Below, in pieces: positions 46,947-58,211 of a stretch of DNA of 64,000 nt. The stretch is taken from the NCBI GenBank assembly GCA_029990175.1, contig JARKIP010000005.1:49713001-49777000 (forward strand), written 5' to 3'. A program made the position numbers and the translations under genes. The DNA is from Petunia secreta (lineage: Eukaryota > Streptophyta > Magnoliopsida > Solanales > Solanaceae). Under the pieces are notes generated by a model that worked only from the letters and a program-made list of their open reading frames with translations, did not search any database and was not told where the DNA came from. Numbering within the stretch: the stretch's first letter is position 1; each line of letters starts with the position of its first letter.

Positions 46947-48285
46947 TTCTGCAAGGCAAATAGAATGGACATATAATTCATCATTATTTTGAACATACAA
47001 TCGATATATAAGTACATTTATTTCATTCAAACCATATGCAAAAGCAACTTTAGAAAGGCTCTAGAGTCCACAATGAGGATAAATGGTTGCAATTCGTTTG
47101 TAGTTCCTTTTTTTCCTGGTATATAGCTCCCTTTTCTATCTTGTCTTTATGAGCTTTTTTGCATGATGATTAATAAACACAGTCCCATTCGTCATCATTT
47201 TGTGTATATTAGAAAATTTAGAATTATATTTAAAATTTTCATTTCATTAAAGTAGATATCAAACAATTTTGTACAGAGTTTCTGATAATAATGCCGATCC
47301 GGCATTATTTCTGCAAAACTCGAAGAATGTAATGAGGATAAAATGGAGACAATTCGTCTGCACTTCCTTTAAAATCCTGTATTTATGAGGTTTTTTGAAT
47401 GATGATAAATAAGCATAGTCCAATTCATCTTCATTTTGTTCATATTAGCAAGGGTGGGTTAGATGTAAATTCTCCCGTTTTGTCAGTAGTTCATTCCAAC
47501 AAAATATTAAACTAGCTTTTGGAGAGTTTCTGGTAATAATTCTAATCCGGCATTGTTTTGTCCAAACTTAGAGCACCTAATGGCGATAAAGCGTCTGCAA
47601 CTCATCCAAAATTATATTTTCACTAGCTTCGTACGGTTATTCTGTAACTCTTCCAAATTCGTCATTAGTTATTTCTTTTTATCAATATGTAACTACCTAT
47701 ATTGTTCATCGATTCGTCAGTTATTCAATGTGAGCAAATATCAAAGCATTATTACAGTTTTAAATATTGAATCCAACCCGTCATTATTCTCCTTTATACT
47801 AAAAATTAAAAGTACTTAGTGAGAGCTAATGATGATAAATCATCTGTATATCTCCAAAAATAACTTTTTTATCAGATTTTTTTGACATTATTTACTGTCG
47901 ACGAAACTGAAGCTTCCAAAATTATTGTAAGTCATTTTTTAGTATTTGTTTTTTTATGAAATCAAGCAAAAACATGTCTAAATTGTAAGAAAAGGTAAAT
48001 ATATCATAATTACCGGATTTTATTGGCAAATCTTTGTTGCTGGTTTTAGAAAATTCGCTGCCAATAACCGTCGCTGGAGCTGCAAAAATTCTTTGTTTGT
48101 TTGAGGATGAGGGAGAGTGTGTTGAATTCGTTTGAGGAGAGCAGCGGCTGTTTTGTTAAGCTCTGAGGGTATTTCTATCTTTCCAATTTTCATTAAACAA
48201 AATGTGCTGATGAAATCAAGACCACAAAAAAATAGCTTATCAAATCAAGACCAGGTGCTTTTGTGCTTATTTTTGTAATTCACTC
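46947..48285 (-). other. 5' region and leader intron of MULE-1
   Basis: Holds diverged repeats of the CGTCATCATTTTG and GGCATTATTT type, as in 22.5-32 kb. A likely splice donor (CCG/GTAATT, about 48014) pairs with the acceptor before the ATG at 46946, giving a leader intron of about 1.07 kb. Promoter and terminal sequence would lie at 48050-48285. No coding sequence was seen. Confidence 0.45.
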
Positions 48286-48419
48286 CTAAAAATTTATCGA
48301 ACGAGTTCTACTAATCAGGGCTAAAACTTAAATTGTTTTAATGAGGTTTAGAAGTGTAAGAGGCCGAAGTTTCCTGTTTCCTGTTTCTGTAAATCTTCCC
48401 TTCTTGCATATTGAATCCC

Positions 48420-48733
48420 TTGAAGAAAGGTTCAATTACCATAGTGTGTCCCGAAAGATGTACCTTTTGAATTGCTACAGGGGGTTCCGTATGGCTCTTG
48501 ATACACCTGTTAACAAGCATATATTTAAGATACGGTCCATGGCTAAGGAACTTGAGTATGCTGGAGCTAAGTTCCCTGATGAGTTCCATGCTGCGATGTT
48601 GTTAGATAGTTTGCCTGATGAGTGGGGTGAGGATGTTGAGAGATTGATGTTCTACTTGGAATCGAGTAAGGAAGAATTTAGTTTTGATAATGTTAGTCGT
48701 AGATTGAGGATTCTAATGATATTAGAAAGTTAA
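48420..48733 (+). pseudogene. Ty1/copia gag fragment
   Basis: The frame 48341-48733 includes HIFKIRSMAKELEYAGAKF, then LLDSLPDEW and VSRRLRILM, the typical core of copia-type gag (UBN2/gag-polypeptide family), in which LL-SLP is the signature. It starts abruptly and ends at TAA 48731-48733; no LTR, zinc knuckle or pol is found nearby. It is a short remnant, or an exon captured by another element. Confidence 0.65.
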
Positions 48734-49748
48734 AGAGCTTTTAACAGTGGCAATGGCTTCTATGCTCGCAGTAAAAATCACGGTGAATCTGAGGAAGGTA
48801 CTCCATTATGCTTTTATTACGTTATTGGATACCTAACGATTCTTGTTTTTGCTATATGCCTTCAAATCCAAACCCCACTAATTCAGGTTTGCGCGTTAGA
48901 GTATAAAGGGAAATACTAGCCTGTTTTGGTTGGTGATTAATTCAGGTCTTCATAATGTAACCTCATTGCTTATCAGGAAAATTGTGTCACTGTTCCATCA
49001 GTCGATAACAGTAAAATAACTTAATAAACTGCATATTAGTTGTTGAATCTCGAATGATATTAGAATCCAATTAGTTTGGAAGTAGTAAGTTGCACATGTT
49101 ACATACGAGATTTTTCATCAATGTTTCTATCCTTCGGGCTACTGGTTTAACAAACCTCCTGTGGAAGCATACCCATTAGCTGAAATAAAGAAGGCTGTAC
49201 TTCACAAATAACTTACAAGTAATGTTTTAGAAACGTCCTGGGAAGTATTAATCTAGTTTTCACCATGTAAGGCCATACTTCATATGCAATGAAGCAGTTG
49301 GATTGCTACTATAAGGTCCCAAACTTCTTCGTGCGCAAGTTACAACTGTGAGTTTTATTCTCTCTGTATCACATATTTTGTTGTAGAATTTGTTCCTTCT
49401 ATTCGAACTTTGTATTTTTCCTTTGTACCATCTGTAAATTTCACATGTGATTTATCAAACTCCATTGAAGTACAAGTAAATAAATAGTCATCATACTCTA
49501 TTTTGACATTAGTTATGACCACGTGTTGACAAGTGTTGCCTTTTGCCAACACTTCATGAACAAGTGTTGGCAAATAGAGATGTATCAAAGGGCAAGTCTT
49601 GGCCCAGTGCCAAGAATTGATAGGGGTATTTTCGTCCAGAATTATTTCATTAACTTAATGGGGGCATTTTGCAAAATCCTGTTAAGCGCGGCCAAAAGGT
49701 AAACCATTGCTTATGGTGTTATATTTCTGCAAAAATGCCATAATAGAA
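48734..49748. other. Spacer without recognised genes
   Basis: No convincing ORF. The minus ORF 49355-49588 has no recognisable motif. The last part (49596-49745) resembles the tandem-array unit at 56965-57060: TTAAGCG(C/A)GG followed by a CCATTGC-TA-GGTGT phrase and a run of CTGCAAA type. Confidence 0.45.
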
Positions 49749-49856
49749 GCGGCTCAGGTAAAAATTTCGCCCAGAGGCCACTTTTAATACCGGTATTTAG
49801 TTTGAGGCCACTATTTTCAGTGGCTTTACACTAGAGGCCACTTTTGTGCCAGTACA

Positions 49857-52327
49857 TTAAACGTGGGTATAGGTCCTCTTCTTTAAGTCGACGTTGAAGC
49901 TTTTTCCTTCATCTTGCACATTGAATGTTGTTGTACCTGTGGGGAATACCTATCTGAAATGAAAAATAATAACTTTTCTGAGTCAGTACAGATGGTATGT
50001 AAAATAAGCTATTAGTAAGTCAGAGCAAGAGTTCACGAGTACAGTTCTAATGGACTGATTGAAGTTTAAATCATATGGACTGGAGTTCAAATCCCATAAG
50101 GATCGAACTCTCTGTACTTGAACTTGCTTACTGTTATGGACTGAAGTTGTATCAACAAGTATTGAACTCCACCCCCCAGTGCCTTATGTACATAAGTGCT
50201 ATCCTCAAAAGGTTGAACCCCCTCTCCCCTTTTTTACTGAAGTTCTATTCACAGTCCTGAATTTTCAGTCTACATGGACTGATCTTCACCCATCTTTATC
50301 TGTATTTTTTATACACTATTAGGATTGCATATTTGGCGCTGTATACTTACATTCATTGTGAAGGCCAGTTGAATCTTCTTGTTCAATTCATCTTCTGCCC
50401 ACCTTGATAAGCTATGAAAAGTCTCTTGAGCAGTAGTTCTTCTTTCACAAAACTATTTCTGCTTCTTAAGAATGATTAAATCCAAAAGGCTTAAAATGGG
50501 CAACTCTTCTGCTTCAAGTAATGCAGAATTCATCGACTCAACTATATTTGTTGTAAGCATATCATATCGTCGCCTCGGTGAGTAAGATCTAGCCCATCTT
50601 TCAGGTGGTTCTTCCATTATGTAGTTGTATGTTTTTCTATCCATTCCCTCTAATTCGGACATGAAATAATGAAACTCTTCACGCTTATAAGCTCTTGCAG
50701 CAGTTTGAAACAGACTTATCACTGTGTTTCTCACGTTCTTTTAGTTTAGATTCTTTTCAAAGTGGTAGATGCAGATACCATGGTGGCTATCAGGATAAAC
50801 CTGTGCAATTCCATGCGCGATTGATTTTTTTCTGTCTGATAGAAACACCAGTTCAGGACGAGTACCTATTGTCCTTCGCAGCTCAGTGAAGAACCAAGTG
50901 TAAGCTTCATTATTTTCAGAGTCTGCAATCCCATAAGCTAGAGGGAAGATTTTATTATTTGCATCTTTTGCTACAGCAATGATGAGAACACCTAGATATT
51001 TCGCCTTCAGAAATGTCGCGTCTACTGCTATCACTGGTCGACAATACCTCCAACCGTCTATTGATGGCTTGAAAGCAACAAACATATACATAAACCTGAA
51101 ACATTTTAAAATAGGACAAATTTAATTCTTAGAAAGTTTTCAATTTCGGTATAGCAATCGAACTCACTTTTGAGAAATGCTTACCGATTAAGACTGTCTA
51201 TCTTTAGATTTGTGTGAGCGTCTGGATTTCTCTCTTTCAGCACATGCAAGTATGAAGGGAGAAGATGATAATGCTCATTAGGCCGTCCCCTAATTAATGC
51301 GTTGGCTGCTTGAATTGAACGCCATGCCTTGTGATATCCTAGTTCAACCCCGTGTATCGTTCTCATTTCGTTGACAATAAATGTTGGTCTAACTTCTGTT
51401 CTGTTGTCGCGGATGTTTTCAAGAAAGTACTCACATATCAATGTTGACGTGGCATGTTTTTGATCAGCCTTCTTAACGTCAACAGAGCATGTATGTGTAT
51501 TCTGAAACTTAATTACCTTAAACAGTGAGGAATCTTTTATCCTTCTTGCTATAATATTCCAATCACAGTTTGGATCGATGCATTTCAGTTCATATCTCGT
51601 TCTATTTGATCTGATAACCTTGAACTCAAAATGCTCCTTGATTGCCATCTTGACAAAACACTTCATCATGGTTTCCTTGGTGTCAAATGTTGAGTATGCA
51701 GCTACATCTTTCGATGATACATCTCATGTTAATATCATCGCTGAAGATTGTTTCTGTTTTACCCTGGACCTTTTCCGTTTGCTCTTGGCAGCTGGTGTGC
51801 TACTAGGGCATTCAAATGTTGGCGCTGGTGACTGAAATTGAGTATTGTTTGGTTGCAGTGTCTCAGCAATGCCAGGCGTTTCAAGTGGAGTCGATCTGCA
51901 TTATCAAGCCTCCCTCTTGTTGTGGAAGCTCTGTGCATGGAGTATGATTATTTTCAATTGCTTGAATGCAGTCGATCTGTATTATCAGGGTCCCCTCCTG
52001 GAGTGAAACTTCTGTACGAGGAGTTTGATTGTCTAGCTTGTCAATCACGAAACGGCTATTCTTGAAAGTCGGATCATTCTTCAACAAAAGCATGCATGTC
52101 CTCAGTTCTTCTTCTGTAGTTACAAGCATTCCTCTGCTCGAGTCCATTCTAATATCAAACCATATATTGACAATGCCAGTGAAATGTGTTGCTTCATAAA
52201 TCTTCTGCACGAAAGTTCTGAGTTCGATCATTTCATTAACAAGCAGAAGTTTTGTTTCATGATCCATGTACTTGTAATCTTTTGTCCAATTCCCATTGAA
52301 AGCAATAACCAAACAAACTGTATCCAT
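49857..52327 (-). pseudogene. MULE-2 transposase, degenerate and truncated
   Basis: ATG at 52327 (MDTVCLVIAF), directly after a splice acceptor. The N-terminal PB1-like domain is open to 51883. A frameshift, a basic segment (KSKRKRSRVKQK) and a TGA near 51725 follow. Then come the Mutator DNA-binding domain (51669-51184, FEFKVIRSNRTRYELKC), an intron (51183-51099) and the catalytic domain: VIAVDATFLKAKY (Asp1), VFLSDRKKS with HHGICIYHF (Asp2), and NIVESMN (Glu). Two nonsense codons interrupt it (50741-50743 and before 50453). An intron from 50350 leads to a last exon near 49953 that ends in VDLKKRTYTHV at TAA 49857-49859. The SWIM finger that should follow is absent. Confidence 0.88.
50030..50147. 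repeat. 118-bp direct repeat, intron copy (MULE-2)
   Basis: Nearly identical (about four differences) to 52470-52588. This copy lies in the last intron of the transposase gene; the other lies in the leader intron. Confidence 0.9.
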
Positions 52328-52469
52328 TCTGCATTGAATAAGTATACCAGAGAAAGATGGCAATAAGTAATCACAAAGTCTTAATAACAATGGCAATAAG
52401 TAATCACAAAGTCTTGAGGTTGCTTCTTTCAGTTTATAAAATGAATTTTCTGTGCTTATGCAGACCAAA

Positions 52470-52588
52470 AGTTCACGAGTACAGTTCTAATGGACTGATT
52501 GAAGTTTAAATTATATGGACTGGAGTTCGAATCCCACAAGGATCGAACTCTCTGTACTTGAACTTGCTTGCTGTTATGGACTGAAGTT
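52470..52588. repeat. 118-bp direct repeat, leader copy (MULE-2)
   Basis: Partner of 50030-50147. The motif GGACTGAAGTTC is repeated several times after it (to about 52740). Confidence 0.9.
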
Positions 52589-52856
52589 CAGTCTTAATGG
52601 ACTAAAGTTCTATGCATAAGGACTGGAGTGAGTTCTATACATAAGACCATTGAAAGCTCCACGGCATGTAGATTGAAGTTCAGTTCATGTGGACTTAAGT
52701 TCTATCCATAAGGATATAAACTGAATTTTTTGTTCAAACTTCAGTCCTAGTAACACGGCAATGCCAATAAGTAACTGCAAAGTCTTGAGGTTGCTTTTTT
52801 CAGTTTATAAATGAACTTTTCATCCCTTAAGCACTGAAATTTAGTCATAATGAATT

Positions 52857-53515
52857 GAATTTTAGTTCAAACTTCAGTGAAAGTATGCTGATACTTAACA
52901 CGACAATGGCGATCTCGAAGTTCAGTCATCAACGGCACATCAAAGTATTAAAACTACTAAATTTTAAACTAATTTCTCTGAATTCAGTTCACATAGATTG
53001 AACTTAGTTGAAACTCAGTCCTAATGCAGCATAACGTAAAATTCAAATGTAGAATACTTAACACTGAAGTTCAGTCATAATAAACTGAATTTTAGTTCAA
53101 ACTTCACTGCTAGTATGCTGATACTTAACACGACAATGGCGATACTGAAGTTCAGTCATCAACGGCACATCAATGTATTAAAACTACTAAATTTTAAACT
53201 AATTTCTCTGAATTCAGTTCACATAGATTGAACTTAGTTGAAACTCAGTCCTAATGCAGCATAACGTAAAATTCAAATGTAGAATACTTAACACTGAAGT
53301 TCAGTCATAATAAACTGAATTTTAGTTCAAACTTCACTGCTAGTATGCTGATACTTAACACGACAATGGCGATCTCGAAGTACAGTCATCAATGGCACAT
53401 CGAGATATTAAAACTAGTAAATTTTAAATGAATTTCTCTGAATTCAGTTCACATTGATTGAATTTAGCTCAAATTCAGTCTTAATGCAGTATAATGTAAA
53501 ATTGAAACATAGAAT
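52857..53515. repeat. 230-bp tandem repeat, about 2.9 copies
   Basis: Units at 52857-53086, 53087-53316 and 53317-53515, very similar to one another (core CACGACAATGGCGAT). They fill the leader intron of MULE-2. Confidence 0.92.
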
Positions 53516-53521
53516 ACTTAC

Positions 53522-53650
53522 AATTTTGAAGCAAAACTTGTGAAGAAATTTAAAAAATTGAGATTGGGGCGTGAAGAATTGGTGAAGAGAATTCAGCAGC
53601 AGCAGCGACAAAGTATAGAGAATAACGAACTTCTTGTTGTATATATAAAA
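53522..53650 (-). promoter_or_regulatory. Promoter and leader exon of MULE-2
   Basis: A TATA-like run (TTTTATATATACAAC, minus strand, about 53637-53650) is followed by a leader with CTG repeats and a splice donor GTAAGT (53521-53516). The acceptor precedes the ATG at 52327, giving a leader intron of about 1.2 kb. Confidence 0.5.
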
Positions 53651-53793
53651 CGAGGGGTAATTTAGTCTTTTTTCTTTTTCATTTATTGTGGGTGTAACGT
53701 AAGTGGCCACAAAGTTAATATTTTGGTTTTAGTGGCCTTTGCTATAAGACCAGTGGCCAAACTGGCCTTTTGCGCACTTCGCCCGCGGCTCAG

Positions 53794-54734
53794 TGAGCTA
53801 GCTCCAGTTTCAGTCCTGTTGAGAATTTGACTTGTAGTCACTCTTTTGGATTATATTTAACATATAGCTTGTGAAAATTTGACCCATAGCCACTTTTTTA
53901 GATGCCAATTAACGAATACCTTTATGTTTGCAACATATTTGAGAATACCCATGTTAGTAGTAGTGTTTTTGCAAGAAAAATATATATCTTTTGCTTGACC
54001 GTGACCTAAAAACCAGAAAACATCTAATGGACTAAAATTGAAAACAATTTAGAATTTTTTTTTTTTTTTTTAAAAAAGGACTAAAAACTACCATATAAAC
54101 TGGACAATCAAGTACATAAAAAAAGGTGAAGTTTATGATTAGCCAGTCCTTTTGTGTATGTATTTAGAGTTCAGTTAATGATTATTTATCCTACGTTTTG
54201 AACTAAAAGCTTAATTTTAGGATATAGTGTCCTGAAATTTTAAGTGTAAAAACTGAATTTCATGACACAGTAGCTGATTGGTATCATTTCGACGAAAAGT
54301 AAAGGAAACTTTACCAGAATTAGCCATCATAGTCAATATGCATAAAATTTATACTTATATTCATATAATAAACATGAAATATATATATATACATATTTCT
54401 TTTAAATATTTATACTTATATTCATATAATAAACATGAAATATATATATACCGTAATCTTTATATATATCTTTTAAATATTTTGAGTTGCAATTTATTGT
54501 GACTTATAGTATTTTTCATGTAGTTTTCAAATATCTAAATTTTATTTAAGAAAAGTTAAAGATTTTATATCTTAATCTACGGTCAAATTTAAGAAGTTTG
54601 ACTCTCAAAACAGTAACTATGAAAAACAAAATGGGATAGAGGGAGTATGAATTTTCATTCCCCTAAACTAATTACCAATTTCTTAACTATCTTGATGAGT
54701 AAGTTATTAGAATTATTTTTGAGGAACAAATTAC
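53794..54734. other. AT-rich spacer
   Basis: No coding sequence. Holds a T-run with A-run (54057-54077) and a 61-bp tandem duplication (54352-54447, core ATACTTATATTCATATAATA). Confidence 0.6.
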
Positions 54735-54915
54735 CACTACTAAAACATCTAGTTTTAACGTCGGATTTTTCGTTGGATAGTTTTATCTACAACGATATTA
54801 TTGACGGAGTACTTATGAAAATAGGAAAATAGCAACATAAATCTTATTTATCGACGGAATAAGGGAATTTAGCGACGAAATGTTCCATTGCTAATTTTGA
54901 TCATTTTTGGTAGTG
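54735..54915. mobile_element. CACTA-like MITE (181 bp)
   Basis: Starts CACTACTAAAAC and ends TTTTTGGTAGTG, so both ends read CACTAC(T/C)AAAA inward. Inside are TCGGATTTTTCGTTGG and GACGGAATAAGG-type phrases common in plant CACTA ends. The 3-bp duplication is not clear. Confidence 0.5.
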
Positions 54916-55489
54916 AAATTTTTACCATGCAAATGCTATAAAATTTCAACTTATAGTATTCAATCGAAGCACAGCCTGACGACTAGTTTTGTATACTACT
55001 GATAATAGTCCATCTCAAAATAATAGGATTAGAACCTGTCCATTAAATACATGGAATTATAGGTTGTGGCCCAATATGTCGTTCTTGCTATTAAAAAAAT
55101 GACTTTTTGCGCTTATATACATTCCTGCACCTTTTACTACAACTCATACCCTACTTGTGGGATATTACTAGATATGTTGTTGTACACCTTTGGTTACAAT
55201 AAATTAGTAACAATATTGATATTACTAAACATAACATTATTTTTATATACAAGTTACTAGAAACAACTAAAAAAAGTAAACTAACCTTCCTGTCCTATCC
55301 CTCCCCCTGCTGCCTCTACCGTCTAATGCCGGTCTAGCACCGCTGCTAGCTTGAAAGGTCATTAAAAATTACCGAACTTTTTCATGATACAAAAAAATCA
55401 AAAGATTCAAAATATGAAGTGGAGATTCATAAAAATACAAAATATTTAAAAAAGGAGATACACAAATAGATAAAAAAAAAAAATACAAG
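54916..55489. other. Spacer without recognised genes
   Basis: AT-rich; a C-rich patch at 55290-55350 stands out (CCCTCCCCCTGCTGCCTC). ORFs at 55066-55260 and 55369-55557 lack coding character. Confidence 0.5.
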
Positions 55490-55830
55490 ATGCACAAGAA
55501 ATAGTGCAGATACAAGTAGAAATAGTGTACATACAAGTACAAACAATAAAGATACAAGTAGAAATAATATAGAAATAGTTCAGAAAAAATACAGAAATAG
55601 TATATACAAGTAGAACTAGTGTATATACAAGTAGATACATTGTAAATGAAAGCTGAAACATTGTAGATACAAGCAAAAATAGTATAAAAACAATGCAGAA
55701 ATAGTAGATATAACTAGAAATGGTGTAGATACAAGTTATAACACAAAAAATAATGTGGATAAAAGCAGAAATAGTATAGAAATATTTAGATATAGTTAGA
55801 TAGAATATAGATACTAAAACAAAAAAAAAA
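55490..55830. repeat. Degenerate 20-25 bp tandem repeat
   Basis: Many variants of GATACAAGTAGAAATAGTG follow one another. The long minus-strand ORF over it (55446-55850) is a product of this repeat. Confidence 0.8.
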
Positions 55831-56815
55831 GGAAAAAGAGAAAACAACACATCTGAACAGAAAAATAGTAGATTTGATTTGAGAACCTTAGATCAGTTTC
55901 AGACCATTAGATCTAGCCGAAAAACGTCAAATTTGAATAGAAAACACTAGATCAATTCATCAAAAAATACCATATTTGAATGAGAAACACCAAATACAAG
56001 GTGGAGTTAGGCAAGAGCAACGTTGGAGTAGCAGCCTAGGTAGAGGAAGGAGGAGGAGAAGACTGGATCTTGATAAAAACCTTTAAAAAAAACCTGTAGG
56101 CTGCTCCGGAGATGACATCAGCATCGGAAGCAAGAAGATTTGTTATGGCAGTAAAAGAGATGGTAGAGACTTGAGCTTCGACAGCGGGGTGGATGCTAGC
56201 GAGAGAAGTAGAGATAGGGAAGCGTAAAAATGGGAAAAAGTGGGAGGAGTATGCGAGGGTTTTGTTATATTTGAGTTTTTTGCTATGTTTTGTTATTAAG
56301 TCTCACATTCCTTTATATTATACCGACGAAAAAATGTCACAATGTTTTGTTAATACCAAATCGCACTTTGTTTTAATTTTTCATATGGGTTGTTCACATA
56401 AATAAAACACTTATAGCGCGTCATCATAGATTTGGACACATTATGAAAGGTCTTACAATTTTGGCCTCCATAAGTATGTTCTTTGCGATCGCCAGATCCT
56501 CTAAATTTATTGTTATAACCAGGATTTTCCAACAAAACCGACCTTCTGAGGGTCTCCATCATTTTTCCTGATGGAGGCCTTTTCTGTAAGTTTTTTCTTA
56601 CGGAGATCAAAACTGTAACAGTAGCATCAAATTTGAAAAACAAGTCGCTACATGTACCCCCTTATTCTTGGTCATGGTTTTTGGTCAACACTTAAGAATG
56701 GTTTAGAAAAATGGACTCGGTAGGCAGCACTTCACGTTATAAATTTAAAAGTATTCCCTCGGAGGAAACACTTCAAATGTAAATTGCAAGTGTTGCCTGC
56801 AAGACAACACTTCAA
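55831..56815. other. Spacer without recognised genes
   Basis: Includes a purine-rich stretch (56030-56250) and, near 56750-56815, inverted AAGTGTTG/CAACACTT motifs leading into the tandem array. ORFs 56193-56405 and 56350-56643 show no family signature. Confidence 0.5.
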
Positions 56816-58211
56816 GTTATCTAGGGAGAATGTTGACAGAGATAAAAGGTCAAGTGCTGCCACGGGGGCATCACTTGCAGCACTTGTCATTTTACACTTA
56901 AAGTGCTGCCCACGTGGGTACACTCAAGTTTAAAACTTGAAGTGTTGTCCTGAGGGAGCAGTTACTTAAAATTAGTGAGGTCATTCTTGTAAAACTACTT
57001 TAAGCGAGGTCAATAAGGCATACTATTGCCTAAGGTGTCATAGTTTTGTAAATTACCCAATGTCAATTTCGTGGTAAAATTTGTAGTAAAAGTTTAGTCC
57101 CGCAACCTATTTGCAATGCGCTAGATGAAATCTAGCCAGTGGTACAAAATTCTTTGAAGTCAAGCCAAATCCAAAAAAATTCCAAAATTTTATACTGCGA
57201 TTAGTGAATAAAATTTTAAAATCTCAATATTTTATACTGGGATCACTTAAATATGAATCTAATTTTGAACATGTTAGTTCAAAGTCTTAGAATAAAAAAC
57301 TGGGACTTTACATATAAAACTATGATTTTTGTCTGAACCATAGAACAAAACTCCAGATTTTTTTACTGGAGTCTAGTTCAAAGTTTTAGATGTTTATACC
57401 ATGGCTAGTATAGGTATTATTTAAGGGCAAGATGGTGTAAATGTGCGATGAAATAATTTAGCTATTTCTCAATAAATTGTGAAATGGTGAACTCACTTAG
57501 GGTGTCAAAAAATGGGTACTCCTCAATTTTCACAAACTTGTATAAAAATATTATTGCAGCTTTAGCGTGCGTGATTACACTTTTAGTTTCCAGTGACTTG
57601 TGGCGTTCCAGAACTCCACAAGTCTTTTTTGGCAGAAAAGGTCCTCTGCTTTTCTTTTCCATTTTCCATTTTTTATAAGTATGATTAACACTAATCACGG
57701 ACCAAATTAACACTTTCAAAACTTGCGTTTTTTTCTTAAAACATTGATTTCAAACATTGGGAACAACATACATTAAACTCCTCTCCCCCCTCCCCGCGTG
57801 GCCTTTTCAACTTCTTCACTTCACTTCATCTCCTTTTTCAAGCCATATCTAAACCAAATACTCTCAACTTCTCTATAGTTTTCAAGTAATCCGACCAGAA
57901 ATACAACAAAGTATCTGGAGAGAATGTTGACAGAGATAAAAGGTCAAGCGCTGCCACGGCGGCATCACTTGCAGCACTTGTCATTTTACACTTAAAGTGC
58001 TGCCCCCGTGGGTGCACTCAAGTTTAAAACTTGAAGTGTTGTCTCGAGGGAGCACTTACTTAAAATTAGTGAGGCCATTCTTATAAAACTATTTTAAGCG
58101 AGGTCAATAAGGCATACTATTGCCTAAGGTGTCATAGTTTTGTAAATTACCCAATGTCCATTTCAGTGGTAAAACTTGTAGTAAAAGTTTAGTCCCGCAG
58201 CCTATTTGCAA

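Larger units (their letters stand above)
19242..48285. mobile_element. Remains of a very large Ulp1-carrying MULE (with nested insertions)
   Basis: After removing the solo LTR at 23707-26170 and the block 34207-46406, about 14 kb remain. They hold a Ulp1-like gene (+), an AT-rich repeat block with small ORFs, and a Mutator-type transposase gene (-) in convergent order. Plant MULEs that pair a transposase with a Ulp1-like gene are known (Kaonashi in Arabidopsis, CUMULE in melon). That all parts belong to one element is inferred from order, shared repeats on both sides of the transposase (22.5-32 kb and 47.0-47.9 kb) and absence of a visible boundary. The left end is outside the window (cut by the Ogre-like LTR); the right end is placed near 48285 by weak likeness to the MULE-2 terminus. 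Confidence 0.5.
49758..53784 (-). mobile_element. MULE-2: Mutator-like element (4027 bp)
   Basis: Flanked by a perfect 9-bp duplication GCGGCTCAG (49749-49757 and 53785-53793), the usual length for Mutator-superfamily insertions. It encloses a degenerate transposase gene on the minus strand. Terminal repeats are short and imperfect: left GTAAAAATTTCGCCCAGAGG, right (minus) GGGCGAAGTGCGCAAAAGG, both followed by CCA-TTT. Confidence 0.85.

Noticed and set aside
49355..49588. 77-codon minus ORF
   Set aside because: No motif or neighbour support; could not be told from chance.
55446..55850. 134-codon minus ORF rich in Phe, Ile, Tyr and Cys, like a membrane protein
   Set aside because: Derived from degenerate 20-25 bp repeats (GATACAAGTAGAAATAG); no start context or homologue known.
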